Below are positions 54,593 through 63,887 of a DNA stretch of 64,000 nucleotides, one piece after another (within the stretch, counting starts at the first letter, position 1; each line of letters opens with the position of its first letter). The position numbers and the translations under genes are program-made. The notes beneath the pieces were generated by a model, which was not told the DNA's origin, did no database searches, and saw nothing but the letters and a program-made list of their open reading frames with translations. Origin of the DNA: Nitrospiraceae bacterium (lineage in GTDB: Bacteria > Nitrospirota > Thermodesulfovibrionia > UBA6902); contig CP070632.1 in assembly GCA_020356065.1 (NCBI GenBank), positions 135,744-199,743 of the forward strand, written 5' to 3'.

Positions 54593-54748
54593 CGTAATAC
54601 CCCCGAAATTGATATGTAATATTTCATAATAGTATATACATTAACACAATAAAAAAAATAAATTATGTGACCGCGTTTACATCTATATTCTGATTGACTG
54701 CCAGACCATTTTACGTGAATAAAGGCTAAAAAAGCCACTAATCTATGT

Positions 54749-55954
54749 CTATGTTCTATATTCGGCATTTATTGCAATATACTTTTCTGTAAGGTCGCAT
54801 GAAATTGCCCTGACCATTTTATCGCCCGCACCAAGGTCGACAGTTATGACGACTGTTTTATCCTGAAGGCCCCTGGCGGCCTGTTTCTGTTTATTTGTAC
54901 CGGCACCCTTGCTCACAACCTTGACTCTGCCTATATATATATCGATCTTATTCTCACGTATCTTTACCCCTGAATACCCCACAGCTGCCATAATTCTGCC
55001 CCAGTTCGGATCATTTCCATAAACCGCAGTCTTAACCAGCATAGAGCCGGAAATGGCTCGGGCTACCCTGTCTGCATCAGCCACAGACCGTGCTCCCTTT
55101 ATAACAACCTCGATAAGCTTTGTAGCGCCCTCTCCGTCCCGGGCTATCATTTTGGCAAGATCATACGTAATTTCCTGTAATGCATTTTTAAATGCTTCGT
55201 CGTCTGCCGACCCTGCAGTAATTGCATCATTACCGAGCATTCCGTTTGCCATGACAAATACCGAGTCATTTGTACTCATATCATTGTCAACAGTGAGCCT
55301 GTTAAATGACCGGTTAACAGCATCGTTAAGATCATGCTCCAGCAATCTGTGACTAATTGAAATGTCAGTGAGAATATAACAGAGCATTGTTGCCATGTTC
55401 GGGCATATCATGCCCGCACCTTTTGCAATACCTGCTATCGTCCCTGTCTTGCTGCCTATCTTTACTTTTTTTCTTATCGCCTTAGGGAAGCTGTCTGTTG
55501 TCATGATTGCGTCAGCAGCGTCCGTCAAAGAATACGGGGACAGCTTCCGAACTAGTCCAGGAATAGACTGTCTGATTTTGTTAATCGGTAGCTGTTCGCC
55601 AATTACCCCCGTAGATGAAACCTGTACCAGATCCGGAGATATGCCCAGTTTTTCCGCTGTTGCAACTATCATGGCGTTTGCATTTTTCAGACCCTCCTGG
55701 CCTGTACAGGCATTTGCATTTCCACTGTTTATAATTATTGCCTGACATTTTTTCCGGCCGTTAAGTCTTTTAATGGCCAGCTTCACAGGGGCGGCCTTGA
55801 TGTTATTTGTCGTGAATAATCCGACTGTTACTGACGGGACTTCAGAAAATACGAGGGCGAGGTCCTTTTTCCCGGTTTTCTTTATTCCTGAACATATGCC
55901 CGCAAACAGGAAACCGTTGACTTTGATATTGCGATAGACAGGGGCTTTTTTCAT
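54749..55954 (-). CDS. argJ: Bifunctional ornithine acetyltransferase / N-acetylglutamate synthase
   Basis: 401 residues. The autocleavage region KGAGMICPNMATML (cut between Ala and Thr), VQVSSTGVIGEQLP, and the C-terminal NDPNWGRIMAAVGYSG and INAEYRT end are family hallmarks. The arginine pathway is cyclic if both activities are present. It overlaps argC by one base. Confidence 0.96.
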   Translation of the reverse strand: MKKAPVYRNIKVNGFLFAGICSGIKKTGKKDLALVFSEVPSVTVGLFTTNNIKAAPVKLAIKRLNGRKKCQAIIINSGNANACTGQEGLKNANAMIVATAEKLGISPDLVQVSSTGVIGEQLPINKIRQSIPGLVRKLSPYSLTDAADAIMTTDSFPKAIRKKVKIGSKTGTIAGIAKGAGMICPNMATMLCYILTDISISHRLLEHDLNDAVNRSFNRLTVDNDMSTNDSVFVMANGMLGNDAITAGSADDEAFKNALQEITYDLAKMIARDGEGATKLIEVVIKGARSVADADRVARAISGSMLVKTAVYGNDPNWGRIMAAVGYSGVKIRENKIDIYIGRVKVVSKGAGTNKQKQAARGLQDKTVVITVDLGAGDKMVRAISCDLTEKYIAINAEYRT

Positions 55955-57000
55955 CAGGGAGTCGGAGAGGAAGTCATAAGCCCTGCAGTCTCTTCAAGGC
56001 CATACATTATGTTCATGTTTTGGACCGCTGATCCGGAAGCTCCCTTTATTAGATTATCTATTGCACTGACAACGATAAGAGAATATCCTTTACCCGAACG
56101 ATTATCAAGAAAGACAGATATATCACAGAAGTTAGTGCCCTTCACAGCTTTTGTCAGAGGATAATCACCGTTTTTCAATACCCTCACAAAAGGCTCCTTT
56201 TTATAGTACTCCCTGAAGTGTTCCTGAATTTCAGAAAGTTTCATTCTTTCTTTTAATCTTACATATATGGTACTTAATATTCCCCGGTCCATAGGGATAA
56301 GATGGGGTGTAAAGATTATCCGAACTTTATTCTTTGAAAGAGTGCTCAACTCCTGTTCGATTTCAGGGGTATGCCTGTGGACCGATATTCCGTACGCCCT
56401 GACAGACTCATTGACCTCACAAAACATAAAAGGCTGGGCAGGATTGCGTCCTGCACCTGAAGTCCCGGACTTGGAGTCCACTATGATCGAATCAGTGTCA
56501 ACATAATCCCGGCCCATTACTGGTGCAAGCCCCAGAATAGCACTTGTTGGATAACATCCGGGATTGGCTATAATGAACGCTTTCTTGATCATGTCCCTGT
56601 TTATTTCAGGAAGCCCGTAAACAGCTTTTCGAAGAAGTGCTGAAAACAGATGAGGTGTTTTATACCATGATTCATATATCTTAGAGCTATTCAGCCTGTA
56701 GTCTGCAGAGAGGTCTATTACTTTTTTTCCGGCCTTATGCAAATCAGCAACTATCTTCTGTGAAGTTTTGTGGGGGAGACACAGAAAGAAAAGATCAGCT
56801 CTGGCGGTAAGGTCCTGAAGATTCAAGGATTCAAATGTTAAACCGGTATTGCGGAACTGCAGAAATGTATCAGAGACCGGCGTTCCTGAAAAACGTTCTG
56901 ATGTGACTGCAGTTACCTTAACATCAGGATGTCCCAAAAGAAGCCTTAAAAGTTCACTACCTGTATACCCGCTTCCTCCTATAAGTGCAACATGTATCAT
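55954..57000 (-). CDS. argC: N-acetyl-gamma-glutamyl-phosphate reductase
   Basis: 348 residues. Rossmann start VALIGGSGYTGSELLRLL, catalytic Cys in ANPGCYPTSAILGLAP, SGTSGAGRNP, and HRHTPEIEQEL. NADPH-dependent third step of arginine biosynthesis. Follows rpsI with a terminator in between, then couples to argJ. Confidence 0.96.
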   Translation of the reverse strand: MIHVALIGGSGYTGSELLRLLLGHPDVKVTAVTSERFSGTPVSDTFLQFRNTGLTFESLNLQDLTARADLFFLCLPHKTSQKIVADLHKAGKKVIDLSADYRLNSSKIYESWYKTPHLFSALLRKAVYGLPEINRDMIKKAFIIANPGCYPTSAILGLAPVMGRDYVDTDSIIVDSKSGTSGAGRNPAQPFMFCEVNESVRAYGISVHRHTPEIEQELSTLSKNKVRIIFTPHLIPMDRGILSTIYVRLKERMKLSEIQEHFREYYKKEPFVRVLKNGDYPLTKAVKGTNFCDISVFLDNRSGKGYSLIVVSAIDNLIKGASGSAVQNMNIMYGLEETAGLMTSSPTP

Positions 57001-57053
57001 TTTCAGATAACCGGTCTGGTAATTAAGATACCAGTATATAATTTTTTCTTAAA

Positions 57054-57084
57054 TAAAAAGGCCCAGGTTAAAGAACCTGAACCC
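57054..57084 (-). terminator. Terminator of rplM-rpsI
   Basis: On the minus strand GGTTCAGGTT pairs with AACCTGGGCC (with G-U pairs) around CTTT and is followed by TTTTTATTT. It lies just downstream of rpsI and ahead of argC. Confidence 0.85.
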
Positions 57085-57138
57085 GTTTATTCATTACAAT
57101 TTGAGTATTATAAAAAATCTGTATCCTGATCTGACGTA

Positions 57139-57531
57139 TTATCTCTTCGAGAACTGGAAACGTGCCCTGGCACCCTTAAGACCGTATTTTTTCCTTTCAA
57201 CCGATCTCGGGTCCCTTGTTAACAGCCCCTCTTTTTTTAATTTTCCACGGAAATCGGAATTCGCCTGAACCAGCGCACGTGATATGCCATGTCTGATTGC
57301 CGAAGCCTGTCCGCTATATCCTCCACCCTTGACCCTGACGCTAATATCATATTTCCCGCTTACCGCAACTACATGTAAAGGCTGCTGAACTATCATTTTC
57401 ATGGTTTCATGAGGAAAGTACTGGTTCATGGGTTTCTTGTTGATGACAATATTTCCTGAGCCGGCTTTCATAAACACCTGCGCAATAGATGACTTTCTTC
57501 TGCCTGTTGCATTATATTCTATTTCTGCCAT
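57139..57531 (-). CDS. rpsI: Ribosomal protein uS9
   Basis: 130 residues. N-terminal [35 protein letters not shown], and the C-terminal RFQFSKR tail that contacts P-site tRNA. Normal length; directly after rplM. Confidence 0.98.
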   Translation of the reverse strand: MAEIEYNATGRRKSSIAQVFMKAGSGNIVINKKPMNQYFPHETMKMIVQQPLHVVAVSGKYDISVRVKGGGYSGQASAIRHGISRALVQANSDFRGKLKKEGLLTRDPRSVERKKYGLKGARARFQFSKR

Positions 57532-57547
57532 TTTTTAAAAAAACTCC

Positions 57548-57985
57548 TTATTTGATATTTAAAGACAATTCTTCAGGGTTCTGCGAACTGTGCGGATGGT
57601 CGGCTCCGCGATATACTTTTAATTTTTTGAACTGCTGTCTTCCAAGCGTGTTTTTTGGAAGCATGCCACGGACCGCGGAATAGATTATTCTTTCAGGAGA
57701 TTCTTTCATAATATCCCTGGCCGTTTTTGATTTTAAACCGCCGGGATACCCTGAATGACGGTAATATGTCTTTTTCTCAAGTTTATTTCCCGTAAACCTG
57801 ATTTTTTCCACATTTATTATCACAACATAATCACCGGTATCTACATGTGGGGTAAAAATAGGTTTGTTTTTGCCCCTTATTATTGACGCAACTCGTGCAG
57901 CCAGCCTCCCTACTGCCAGCCCGTCAGCATCTATCACATGCCACTTCCTGATAACATCCGTATTTTTTGCTGATTTTGTTTTCAT
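57548..57985 (-). CDS. rplM: Ribosomal protein uL13
   Basis: 145 residues. [27 protein letters not shown] and [22 protein letters not shown] are universal uL13 signatures. Begins the rplM-rpsI unit; the small UGA-containing gene lies 117 nt upstream on the same strand. Confidence 0.98.
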   Translation of the reverse strand: MKTKSAKNTDVIRKWHVIDADGLAVGRLAARVASIIRGKNKPIFTPHVDTGDYVVIINVEKIRFTGNKLEKKTYYRHSGYPGGLKSKTARDIMKESPERIIYSAVRGMLPKNTLGRQQFKKLKVYRGADHPHSSQNPEELSLNIK

Positions 57986-58101
57986 ATTTCCTCGCTATGC
58001 TCGTATTAAAAAGAATAGAACATAACATGATAATGAAAAAATGCTTAATTTGTCAATACTAATGGAAATAATTACAATATCGGGGTACAAAAATCGTTTA
58101 A

Positions 58102-58287
58102 TTAAACCCTGTCACAGGAACGGTGAGAAAGTTTTTCCCAGAAATTCATATCAAGCTCGTCTACATATTCATCAATTGAATATTTATTGCTGCATTCCAT
58201 GCAGCGCAGTGTAACGCCCCTTCAACCGATTTTCAATTCCAGTTTACCGCTACATTTCCTGCATTTCATGGATGATCTTGTACTCAT
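58102..58287 (-). CDS. Dual-CxxC small selenoprotein, UGA at codon 22
   Basis: A 62-codon frame with a strong GGAGG site 9 nt before the ATG at 58287. Two zinc-type pairs, CRKC (9-12) and CMEC (29-32), flank an in-frame TGA at 58222-58224 (codon 22); the frame then runs through NKYSIDEYVDELD...SHRSC to a TAA. I recall a family named dual CXXC motif small (seleno)protein, whose members carry Cys or Sec at this position just before an R-x-V-x-x-RC stretch (here U-RGVTLRC). A 7-bp hairpin with loop GGA begins 16 nt after the TGA, loop at 23 nt. Inference: UGA encodes Sec; 61-residue product. Function unknown, probably redox or metal. Confidence 0.75.
58189..58205 (-). promoter_or_regulatory. Candidate bacterial SECIS hairpin
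   Basis: On the minus strand GCTGCAT pairs with ATGCAGC around the loop GGA. The first loop G is 24 nt after the UGA, inside the 16-37 nt window of bacterial SECIS models, and G at the first loop position fits. It lies in coding sequence, as bacterial SECIS elements do. Confidence 0.5.
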
Positions 58288-58635
58288 GAATAAAAACCTC
58301 CCATTTCCAGTTTCATATAGTATAGACCAATTGCATTTAAAAGTTAATTTTTCTGAAGTGGCATTGGCTTCTGAGATATTCCCATTTGAAAATTCATGCC
58401 TTCGACCGCTGGCGGGTGATGTACTTTGGCAATTAAATTGCATATAAATCGTTAGAATTATTTCTATACATTTCAATTTAATTTATATATATTTATGGTT
58501 GACAAATTATATATAATTAGGCATTTATTTTATTATGAATCTCTCTGAAATTATATTCCGGAAAGAGATTCATCTCATTTTTTATTGTGCATTAATAACA
58601 TCAAGGCCATTAATCAGTGAAAAGGATAGAATGAT
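58288..58635. other. Divergent intergenic region
   Basis: Between the small UGA-containing gene (minus) and the histidine kinase (plus). Very AT-rich from 58440 to 58540, where promoters for both directions probably lie; TTGACA occurs at 58499 on the plus strand but the best -10 (TATAAT at 58512) is only 7 nt away, so no promoter is called. Contains the hairpin at 58537. Confidence 0.4.
58537..58583 (+). terminator. Terminator/attenuator-like hairpin ahead of the kinase gene
   Basis: GAATCTCT (58537-58544) pairs with AGAGATTC (58564-58571) around a 19-nt loop, followed by ATCTCATTTTTT. It precedes the kinase ATG by about 50 nt on the same strand, so it could attenuate transcription or end a short RNA. 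Confidence 0.45.
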
Positions 58636-60765
58636 ATGAGTATTAGTCAGCACCATTCAGTCGCTTTGCTGATCTCATCTGCTTCATTTTTACTGTTGGG
58701 CCTGTTTGTTCTTTTTAAAGCTCCCCGCAAGCATATACATAAGGTTTTTTCATTTTACGCACTGTGTGTTGTCCTGTGGAGCTCTGGGCAGGCATACCTC
58801 AGCAGCACCACCAGTTCTGCCGGGTATATGATCGCCATTGTTCTTCTCACGTCAGGAACCATTTTCATTGCTCCGGCCTTTGTCCATTTCATATGTTCAT
58901 TACTCAGGCTTCGTAGATTAAAGAGCAGACTGCTGACCGCGCTTTACGTAATCAGCTGTTTCCTTCTGCTTGCGGTCACACCTGCATTGATTAAACCAGG
59001 CAGTAAGATAATGAGCTTCAGTATGAGCAGCTATCTTTTTTTCACAACCATTTTTTTCTGGACAGGCTGTGTTGTTTACGGATTTATTCTCCTATTAAAG
59101 TCATATGTTCGCTCAACAGGCTTGAGAAGAAAACAGTTGACGTTACTGGTAACAGGATCGCTTCTCGGATACTCTGGCGGGACGACAAACCTGCTTAACA
59201 CTCTGGGTCCTGATAGTTTCCCGATTAGTCCTTTTGCCACATACGCTGTTCCGCTATATGGGGGCATCATTGCGTATGCCATATTCCGCTATCGTTTTTT
59301 AGGGATTAATATTCCTCTGAAAAGGGGTATGGCATATTCCTTTTCAGCAGGCCTTCTAATGGGACTTTTTGTCATACTGGTCTTATCAATAACTAATACA
59401 CTGTCGGTGTATACGAAGGTTGACTCGTTTAAAATCAGTCTTTTGTCTGCCGGTATTATTGCATTTCTTTTTAATCCTCTCAGGAACCGGATTCAGGTAT
59501 TAATTGATAAAATATTCTATAAGAAGACGTATAACTATTACTCCATTCTTAAGAAAATCAATGCCAGACTTTCTTCAATATTTGACCTGAAGGAGATTTG
59601 TGACATCATCGGGAATGAGGTCTGTGCTGTCATGGGCTTAAGGAACATGTATGTACTGTCATACGTTCCGAAAGCAGGTTACAGGGTGATAAGCAGATCA
59701 TCTATAAAACCCTCCATGAGAAAAGAATGCAAGGAAGGCGGGGATATTCATGCCAATGGCCTGAATCCTGATCAGTCACTGGACATAGCACGATACTGGC
59801 TTAATTCCAGAGATATTATTTTAAACGGTGAACAGTCCGGTCTGGCCGGATATATTGCACCTGAACAACTGGAGAGCATTCACCTTGCATTCAAGCTATT
59901 TAACGGGGAGGTAATGGTCCCTGTAATGATAGACAATAAACCTTCCTTTCTTCTCATGATCGGCGAGAAAATGTCCTGTGAATTTTTCACTAGAGAGGAT
60001 ATTTCTCTGCTGGGTACAATATCGGAGCAGATGGCTGTTGCAGTGAAACATTCAGAACTATACAAGGACAAGGTGCATTCAGAAAGGCTGGCATCTATTG
60101 GCATGATGTCAGCCACATTTGCGCATGAAATCCGAAATCCTCTCACTTCATTAAAAACGTTTGCCCAGCTTATGCCAGAAAAATATAATGACAGTGAATT
60201 CAGAGATACCTTTTCAAAAATCGTTGAGGGAGAAATTGAAAAAATAGATCGCCTTATTAAAGACCTGCTTGACTTTTCCATTCATAAACAGGCATCGCGT
60301 ATTGACCATTTCAATATTGTGTCTCTGGTAGATGAGACCATTGACTATGTTAAAGAGAAGGCCCCTGATAATATGAAAAGCATAACTGTACAGAAAAAAT
60401 ATAATGAGAGTGAAATACTCATGACAGGCGATGCATCCAAACTTAACCAGGCGTTTGTAAATATAATAACAAACGGATATCAGGCAATGCACGGCGAAGG
60501 GCAGCTGATTGTTGATATCAATCCAAAAGGGAAAAATGTGGAAGTTGTCATATCCGATACGGGAGAAGGTATAGAACCTGAGAGTATGGACAGAATATTC
60601 GATCCTTTCGTGACCTCCAAAGAGATGGGCATCGGTCTTGGTCTGGCCATCAGTAAACGAATTATTGAAGACCATAACGGAGAGTTGCATGTAATAAGTT
60701 CTGTATCGGAAGGTACGAGCTTCACGATCACACTCCCTGTACAGAATGGTTCACAAATATTATAA
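58636..60765 (+). CDS. Seven-helix sensor histidine kinase with GAF domain
   Basis: 709 residues. The N-terminal third (about 1-290) has eight or nine hydrophobic segments, including the HK_7TM-type region YAIFRYRFLGINIPLKRGMAYSFSAG. A GAF-like region follows (about 310-470), then HisKA with phospho-His497 (AHEIRNPLTSLKTFAQLMPE) and a complete HATPase (FVNIITNGYQAMHG, SDTGEGIEPES, GIGLGLAIS). AAGGA site 9 nt before the ATG. Probably phosphorylates the HD-GYP regulator two genes downstream. The signal is unknown; it resembles PrsK-type kinases only loosely. Confidence 0.88.
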   Translation: MSISQHHSVALLISSASFLLLGLFVLFKAPRKHIHKVFSFYALCVVLWSSGQAYLSSTTSSAGYMIAIVLLTSGTIFIAPAFVHFICSLLRLRRLKSRLLTALYVISCFLLLAVTPALIKPGSKIMSFSMSSYLFFTTIFFWTGCVVYGFILLLKSYVRSTGLRRKQLTLLVTGSLLGYSGGTTNLLNTLGPDSFPISPFATYAVPLYGGIIAYAIFRYRFLGINIPLKRGMAYSFSAGLLMGLFVILVLSITNTLSVYTKVDSFKISLLSAGIIAFLFNPLRNRIQVLIDKIFYKKTYNYYSILKKINARLSSIFDLKEICDIIGNEVCAVMGLRNMYVLSYVPKAGYRVISRSSIKPSMRKECKEGGDIHANGLNPDQSLDIARYWLNSRDIILNGEQSGLAGYIAPEQLESIHLAFKLFNGEVMVPVMIDNKPSFLLMIGEKMSCEFFTREDISLLGTISEQMAVAVKHSELYKDKVHSERLASIGMMSATFAHEIRNPLTSLKTFAQLMPEKYNDSEFRDTFSKIVEGEIEKIDRLIKDLLDFSIHKQASRIDHFNIVSLVDETIDYVKEKAPDNMKSITVQKKYNESEILMTGDASKLNQAFVNIITNGYQAMHGEGQLIVDINPKGKNVEVVISDTGEGIEPESMDRIFDPFVTSKEMGIGLGLAISKRIIEDHNGELHVISSVSEGTSFTITLPVQNGSQIL

Positions 60766-60838
60766 TATAGATATTAAACCTCAGATTGCTGCCATATATC
60801 AGTTGGTACGGTATCATATTGTTTGTGAAAGATAAATC

Positions 60839-62875
60839 ATGGAGTTACTGGCATTATTAAGCAAAAACGAGAAAATGATTCTCGAGGTCAAAGCTGCCCT
60901 CAAAAAGTATACAGTCTATCCTCTAAAAACACTGGATGAACTGGAAGATCTTAACAGCAATATACCTCTTAACCTGGTTCTTATGGACACTGACTGCCTT
61001 GGCTTGACTGAGCTGAGGGAATTCCTCGACCGGTTTGATGATGGCATGGCCGTCATTATTACCCGTGATAATATCAGATGTGATGTTCTCAATCTGCCAA
61101 ATAGTGTAATCAGCAGTATTTCAGCGGGGGCCACAGGGGATTCATTTCTTATGAGTGTTGAGAAAGCACTTGAAAAACAGAAACTCAGGCGCAGATTAAA
61201 ATTATTGAAACAGTCAGGCAGATCCATCCCCCCCTCATATGATCAGGGGTTCGGTGTACAAAAACCGGACAGGTCGGCCGACGTTTCTGAACCACTGACG
61301 ACCGGCAGAGTAATTCACGAAAAAATAATAGTTAACTTTGCGAGGATGTTGACTGCCAGTTTTGACATGAGAAAGCTCCTTGACACCTTTATGGATTCAG
61401 TCATGGAAATAGCCAGGGTAAGCAGGATGTCCGTCCTGCTCAGGAACAAACAGGGATTTTATGTAAAAACCCACTACGGCCTGGACCCCTATATAGCAGA
61501 CAACATGAGAATCTCAAGGGACAGTGCACTTGTTTCCTGGCTCGCAAAGACGGGAAGGATTATTCATAAACCGGCAAACTTTGTCGATTCTTCCGATGTT
61601 GATGTCAGCAGTGACATGGAAGCCCTGCAATGCACCGTTTCATTTCCCATGATATACAAGGGTAAGTTAATCGGTATATTTAACATAGACAGCAAGGTGA
61701 CTGAGGAACCCTTTCATAAAGAAGAACTGGAAATGATATATGTGCTGTGCAACTATCTGGCTGCTGCTGTAAAGGATATCGATGTGTATCATCAGATGTG
61801 GTATCAGAAAGAGTTTACAAAAAACATCTTATTGAGCATGAACAGCGGAATGATAGCAATTGACAGAGATGAAGCAATCACTTTTTTTAATAAACAGGCT
61901 TCAGAAATTCTTGCCATCGATGCTGAGAACATGATAGGGAAAAACACGAGGGCTCTGCCCTACCCTTTGGGAGATATTCTTTTGAGAACCATGGTGGCCG
62001 GAACATCATACAGCAGGTACGAAGTGGAGATGGCCACCGGGGAACTAACTCTTGGCATCAACAGTTACCGGTTACAGGATGAACACAATATCCCTACAGG
62101 TGCCGGCATTATTTTTTCAGACATATCTGATTCAAAAAAACTGGCTGAACAGAACAACAGGACAGCGAAACTTGAGGCGGTTAATAATCTGGTGGCAAAA
62201 ATTGCTCATGAGGTCCGAAATCCCCTTACATCCATTCAGACATATATACAACTTCTGAGCGACAAGCTTACTGATGATGATCTTCATAACTTCTATCTCT
62301 CAACAGTCAGAGACTCAATTAATAAACTCACGGGTCTCATTGACAAGCTGGTGAGCTTCTCAAGTTCTGAAAACTACAATATGAAGCATTATGATGTGAA
62401 TGTCTTTATTAATGAATCCTTTGAATTTCTCTTAAGAAACCTTCCCGTATCTCACAGGTTGTCAAAAATATTATCCGATACTCATCTGACCATCAATATT
62501 GATAAACGTCAGATGCTAAAAGCCATATATTATATTATTTTAAACATCATTGATATGACCCCCGAGGGAACCCTGATTCGGATCGGCACATACGGTACTA
62601 AACCGGAAGAACCTTTCCTGGAAATATCCATTGAATTCACTCAGACAGGCACAGCCGTCAAGGATAAGAAAGCATTGTTAAAACCGTTACTTGATATAGA
62701 ACATCTCGGGACAGAACTGAACATCCCGATCAGTCATAAAATTATTGAAGCACATGAGGGCAGTCTTGATTTACGGTCATTTGATAAATTGCATTCCTTT
62801 ATCATTAAATTACCTCTTGTAGAGCGGAGAGACGCTCAGGTTTCTTCTGAAGAAGGATGGGTACGTGGACAATAA
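60839..62875 (+). CDS. Receiver-like/GAF/PAS histidine-kinase-like protein with degenerate ATPase domain
   Basis: 678 residues. N-terminal receiver-like fold (about 1-120; LVLMDTDCLGL but no acidic pair), GAF (about 160-310), PAS (about 325-440), and HisKA with His457 in AHEVRNPLTSIQTYIQLL. The ATPase domain retains the N-box area (LNIIDMTPEG) but lacks the DxGxG motif (FTQTGTAV there) and GxGLGL (replaced by HLGTELNIPIS). It is soluble. Autophosphorylation from ATP is therefore doubtful; it may be a phosphotransfer or regulatory partner of the complete kinase upstream. Overlaps the next gene by 11 nt. Confidence 0.82.
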   Translation: MELLALLSKNEKMILEVKAALKKYTVYPLKTLDELEDLNSNIPLNLVLMDTDCLGLTELREFLDRFDDGMAVIITRDNIRCDVLNLPNSVISSISAGATGDSFLMSVEKALEKQKLRRRLKLLKQSGRSIPPSYDQGFGVQKPDRSADVSEPLTTGRVIHEKIIVNFARMLTASFDMRKLLDTFMDSVMEIARVSRMSVLLRNKQGFYVKTHYGLDPYIADNMRISRDSALVSWLAKTGRIIHKPANFVDSSDVDVSSDMEALQCTVSFPMIYKGKLIGIFNIDSKVTEEPFHKEELEMIYVLCNYLAAAVKDIDVYHQMWYQKEFTKNILLSMNSGMIAIDRDEAITFFNKQASEILAIDAENMIGKNTRALPYPLGDILLRTMVAGTSYSRYEVEMATGELTLGINSYRLQDEHNIPTGAGIIFSDISDSKKLAEQNNRTAKLEAVNNLVAKIAHEVRNPLTSIQTYIQLLSDKLTDDDLHNFYLSTVRDSINKLTGLIDKLVSFSSSENYNMKHYDVNVFINESFEFLLRNLPVSHRLSKILSDTHLTINIDKRQMLKAIYYIILNIIDMTPEGTLIRIGTYGTKPEEPFLEISIEFTQTGTAVKDKKALLKPLLDIEHLGTELNIPISHKIIEAHEGSLDLRSFDKLHSFIIKLPLVERRDAQVSSEEGWVRGQ

Positions 62876-63887
62876 CGATAAAATTCTTGTCATCGATGAT
62901 GAACTTGCTCCACGAGAATCAATACGTATGGTATTAAAGGACCACTATCATGTGTTAACCGCTTCAGGTGCGGGAGAAGGACTGGATATAATGAGCAGGG
63001 ACCCCGTTGATCTGGTAGTGATGGATATTAAAATGCCGAAAATGGACGGAATTACTGCGTTGCAGCAGATCAAAAGCACACATCCTGATACGGAAGTCAT
63101 ACTTCTCACCGCTTATGCAAGTCTTGAAACTGCCAGAGATGCGATCCGCTTCGGTGCTTTTGATTACCTGATAAAACCTTTTGACAAAGATGATGTCATA
63201 ATGATCGTTGAGAAGGGACTTGAGAAGAGACGCACCAATGCCGGCCTCAGACTGGAACGAGATACACTGCTGGACAAGACATCCAGGCTGGAAAGTCAGA
63301 TCAATGAGGCCCGCTCAAACATTATGAATTATTATGATGGAACGGTTAAAGCCCTGATTTACACTATTGACGCCAAAGATCATTACACATTTAATCACTC
63401 CAACAGGGTTGCTGAGCTGGCATCAGCCATGGCTAAGGTAATTGGTGTGCCACAGACGACGATCAAGGGACTAGAGCACGCTGCCTCAATTCATGATATT
63501 GGGAAAATAGGAATTGATGAGAGCATTCTCAGGAAAAAAGGACGCCTCTCGCCGGAGGAATACGAAGAAGTGAAAAACCATCCTGCAATCGGAGCAAGGA
63601 TCGTAAAGTCCGTGCCCTTTCTTGAAGATGCGGTACCGGTAATTCTTTATCATCATGAACGGTTTGATGGTAACGGTTATCCTGAAGGATTCAGGAGCAC
63701 GCAGATCCCTTTAACCGCCAGAATCGTTCTCGTTGCTGACGCGATTGATGCGATGATGAGTGACAGACCATACAGAAAAGCATTACCGATTGAACAGGTT
63801 ATGAGCGAACTAAAAAATAACTCAGGCACCCAGTTTGATCCGGTTATTACGAGCCTTGTGTTAAACGGTGACGTTCCCCTTCAGTAA
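62865..63887 (+). CDS. HD-GYP response regulator
   Basis: 340 residues from a GTG start, fixed by AGAAGG upstream and by the conserved ILVIDDE. Receiver with Asp54 (VMDIKMPKMDG), Thr switch in LLTAYAS and Lys in LIKPFDKDD; a coiled linker; then HD-GYP (HSNRVAELA, HDIGKIGIDE, HHERFDGNGYPEGF). All catalytic residues for c-di-GMP hydrolysis are present. It is the output of the adjacent kinase pair. Alternative: a scaffold without enzyme activity, less likely given intact motifs. Confidence 0.93.
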   Translation: MDNNDKILVIDDELAPRESIRMVLKDHYHVLTASGAGEGLDIMSRDPVDLVVMDIKMPKMDGITALQQIKSTHPDTEVILLTAYASLETARDAIRFGAFDYLIKPFDKDDVIMIVEKGLEKRRTNAGLRLERDTLLDKTSRLESQINEARSNIMNYYDGTVKALIYTIDAKDHYTFNHSNRVAELASAMAKVIGVPQTTIKGLEHAASIHDIGKIGIDESILRKKGRLSPEEYEEVKNHPAIGARIVKSVPFLEDAVPVILYHHERFDGNGYPEGFRSTQIPLTARIVLVADAIDAMMSDRPYRKALPIEQVMSELKNNSGTQFDPVITSLVLNGDVPLQ

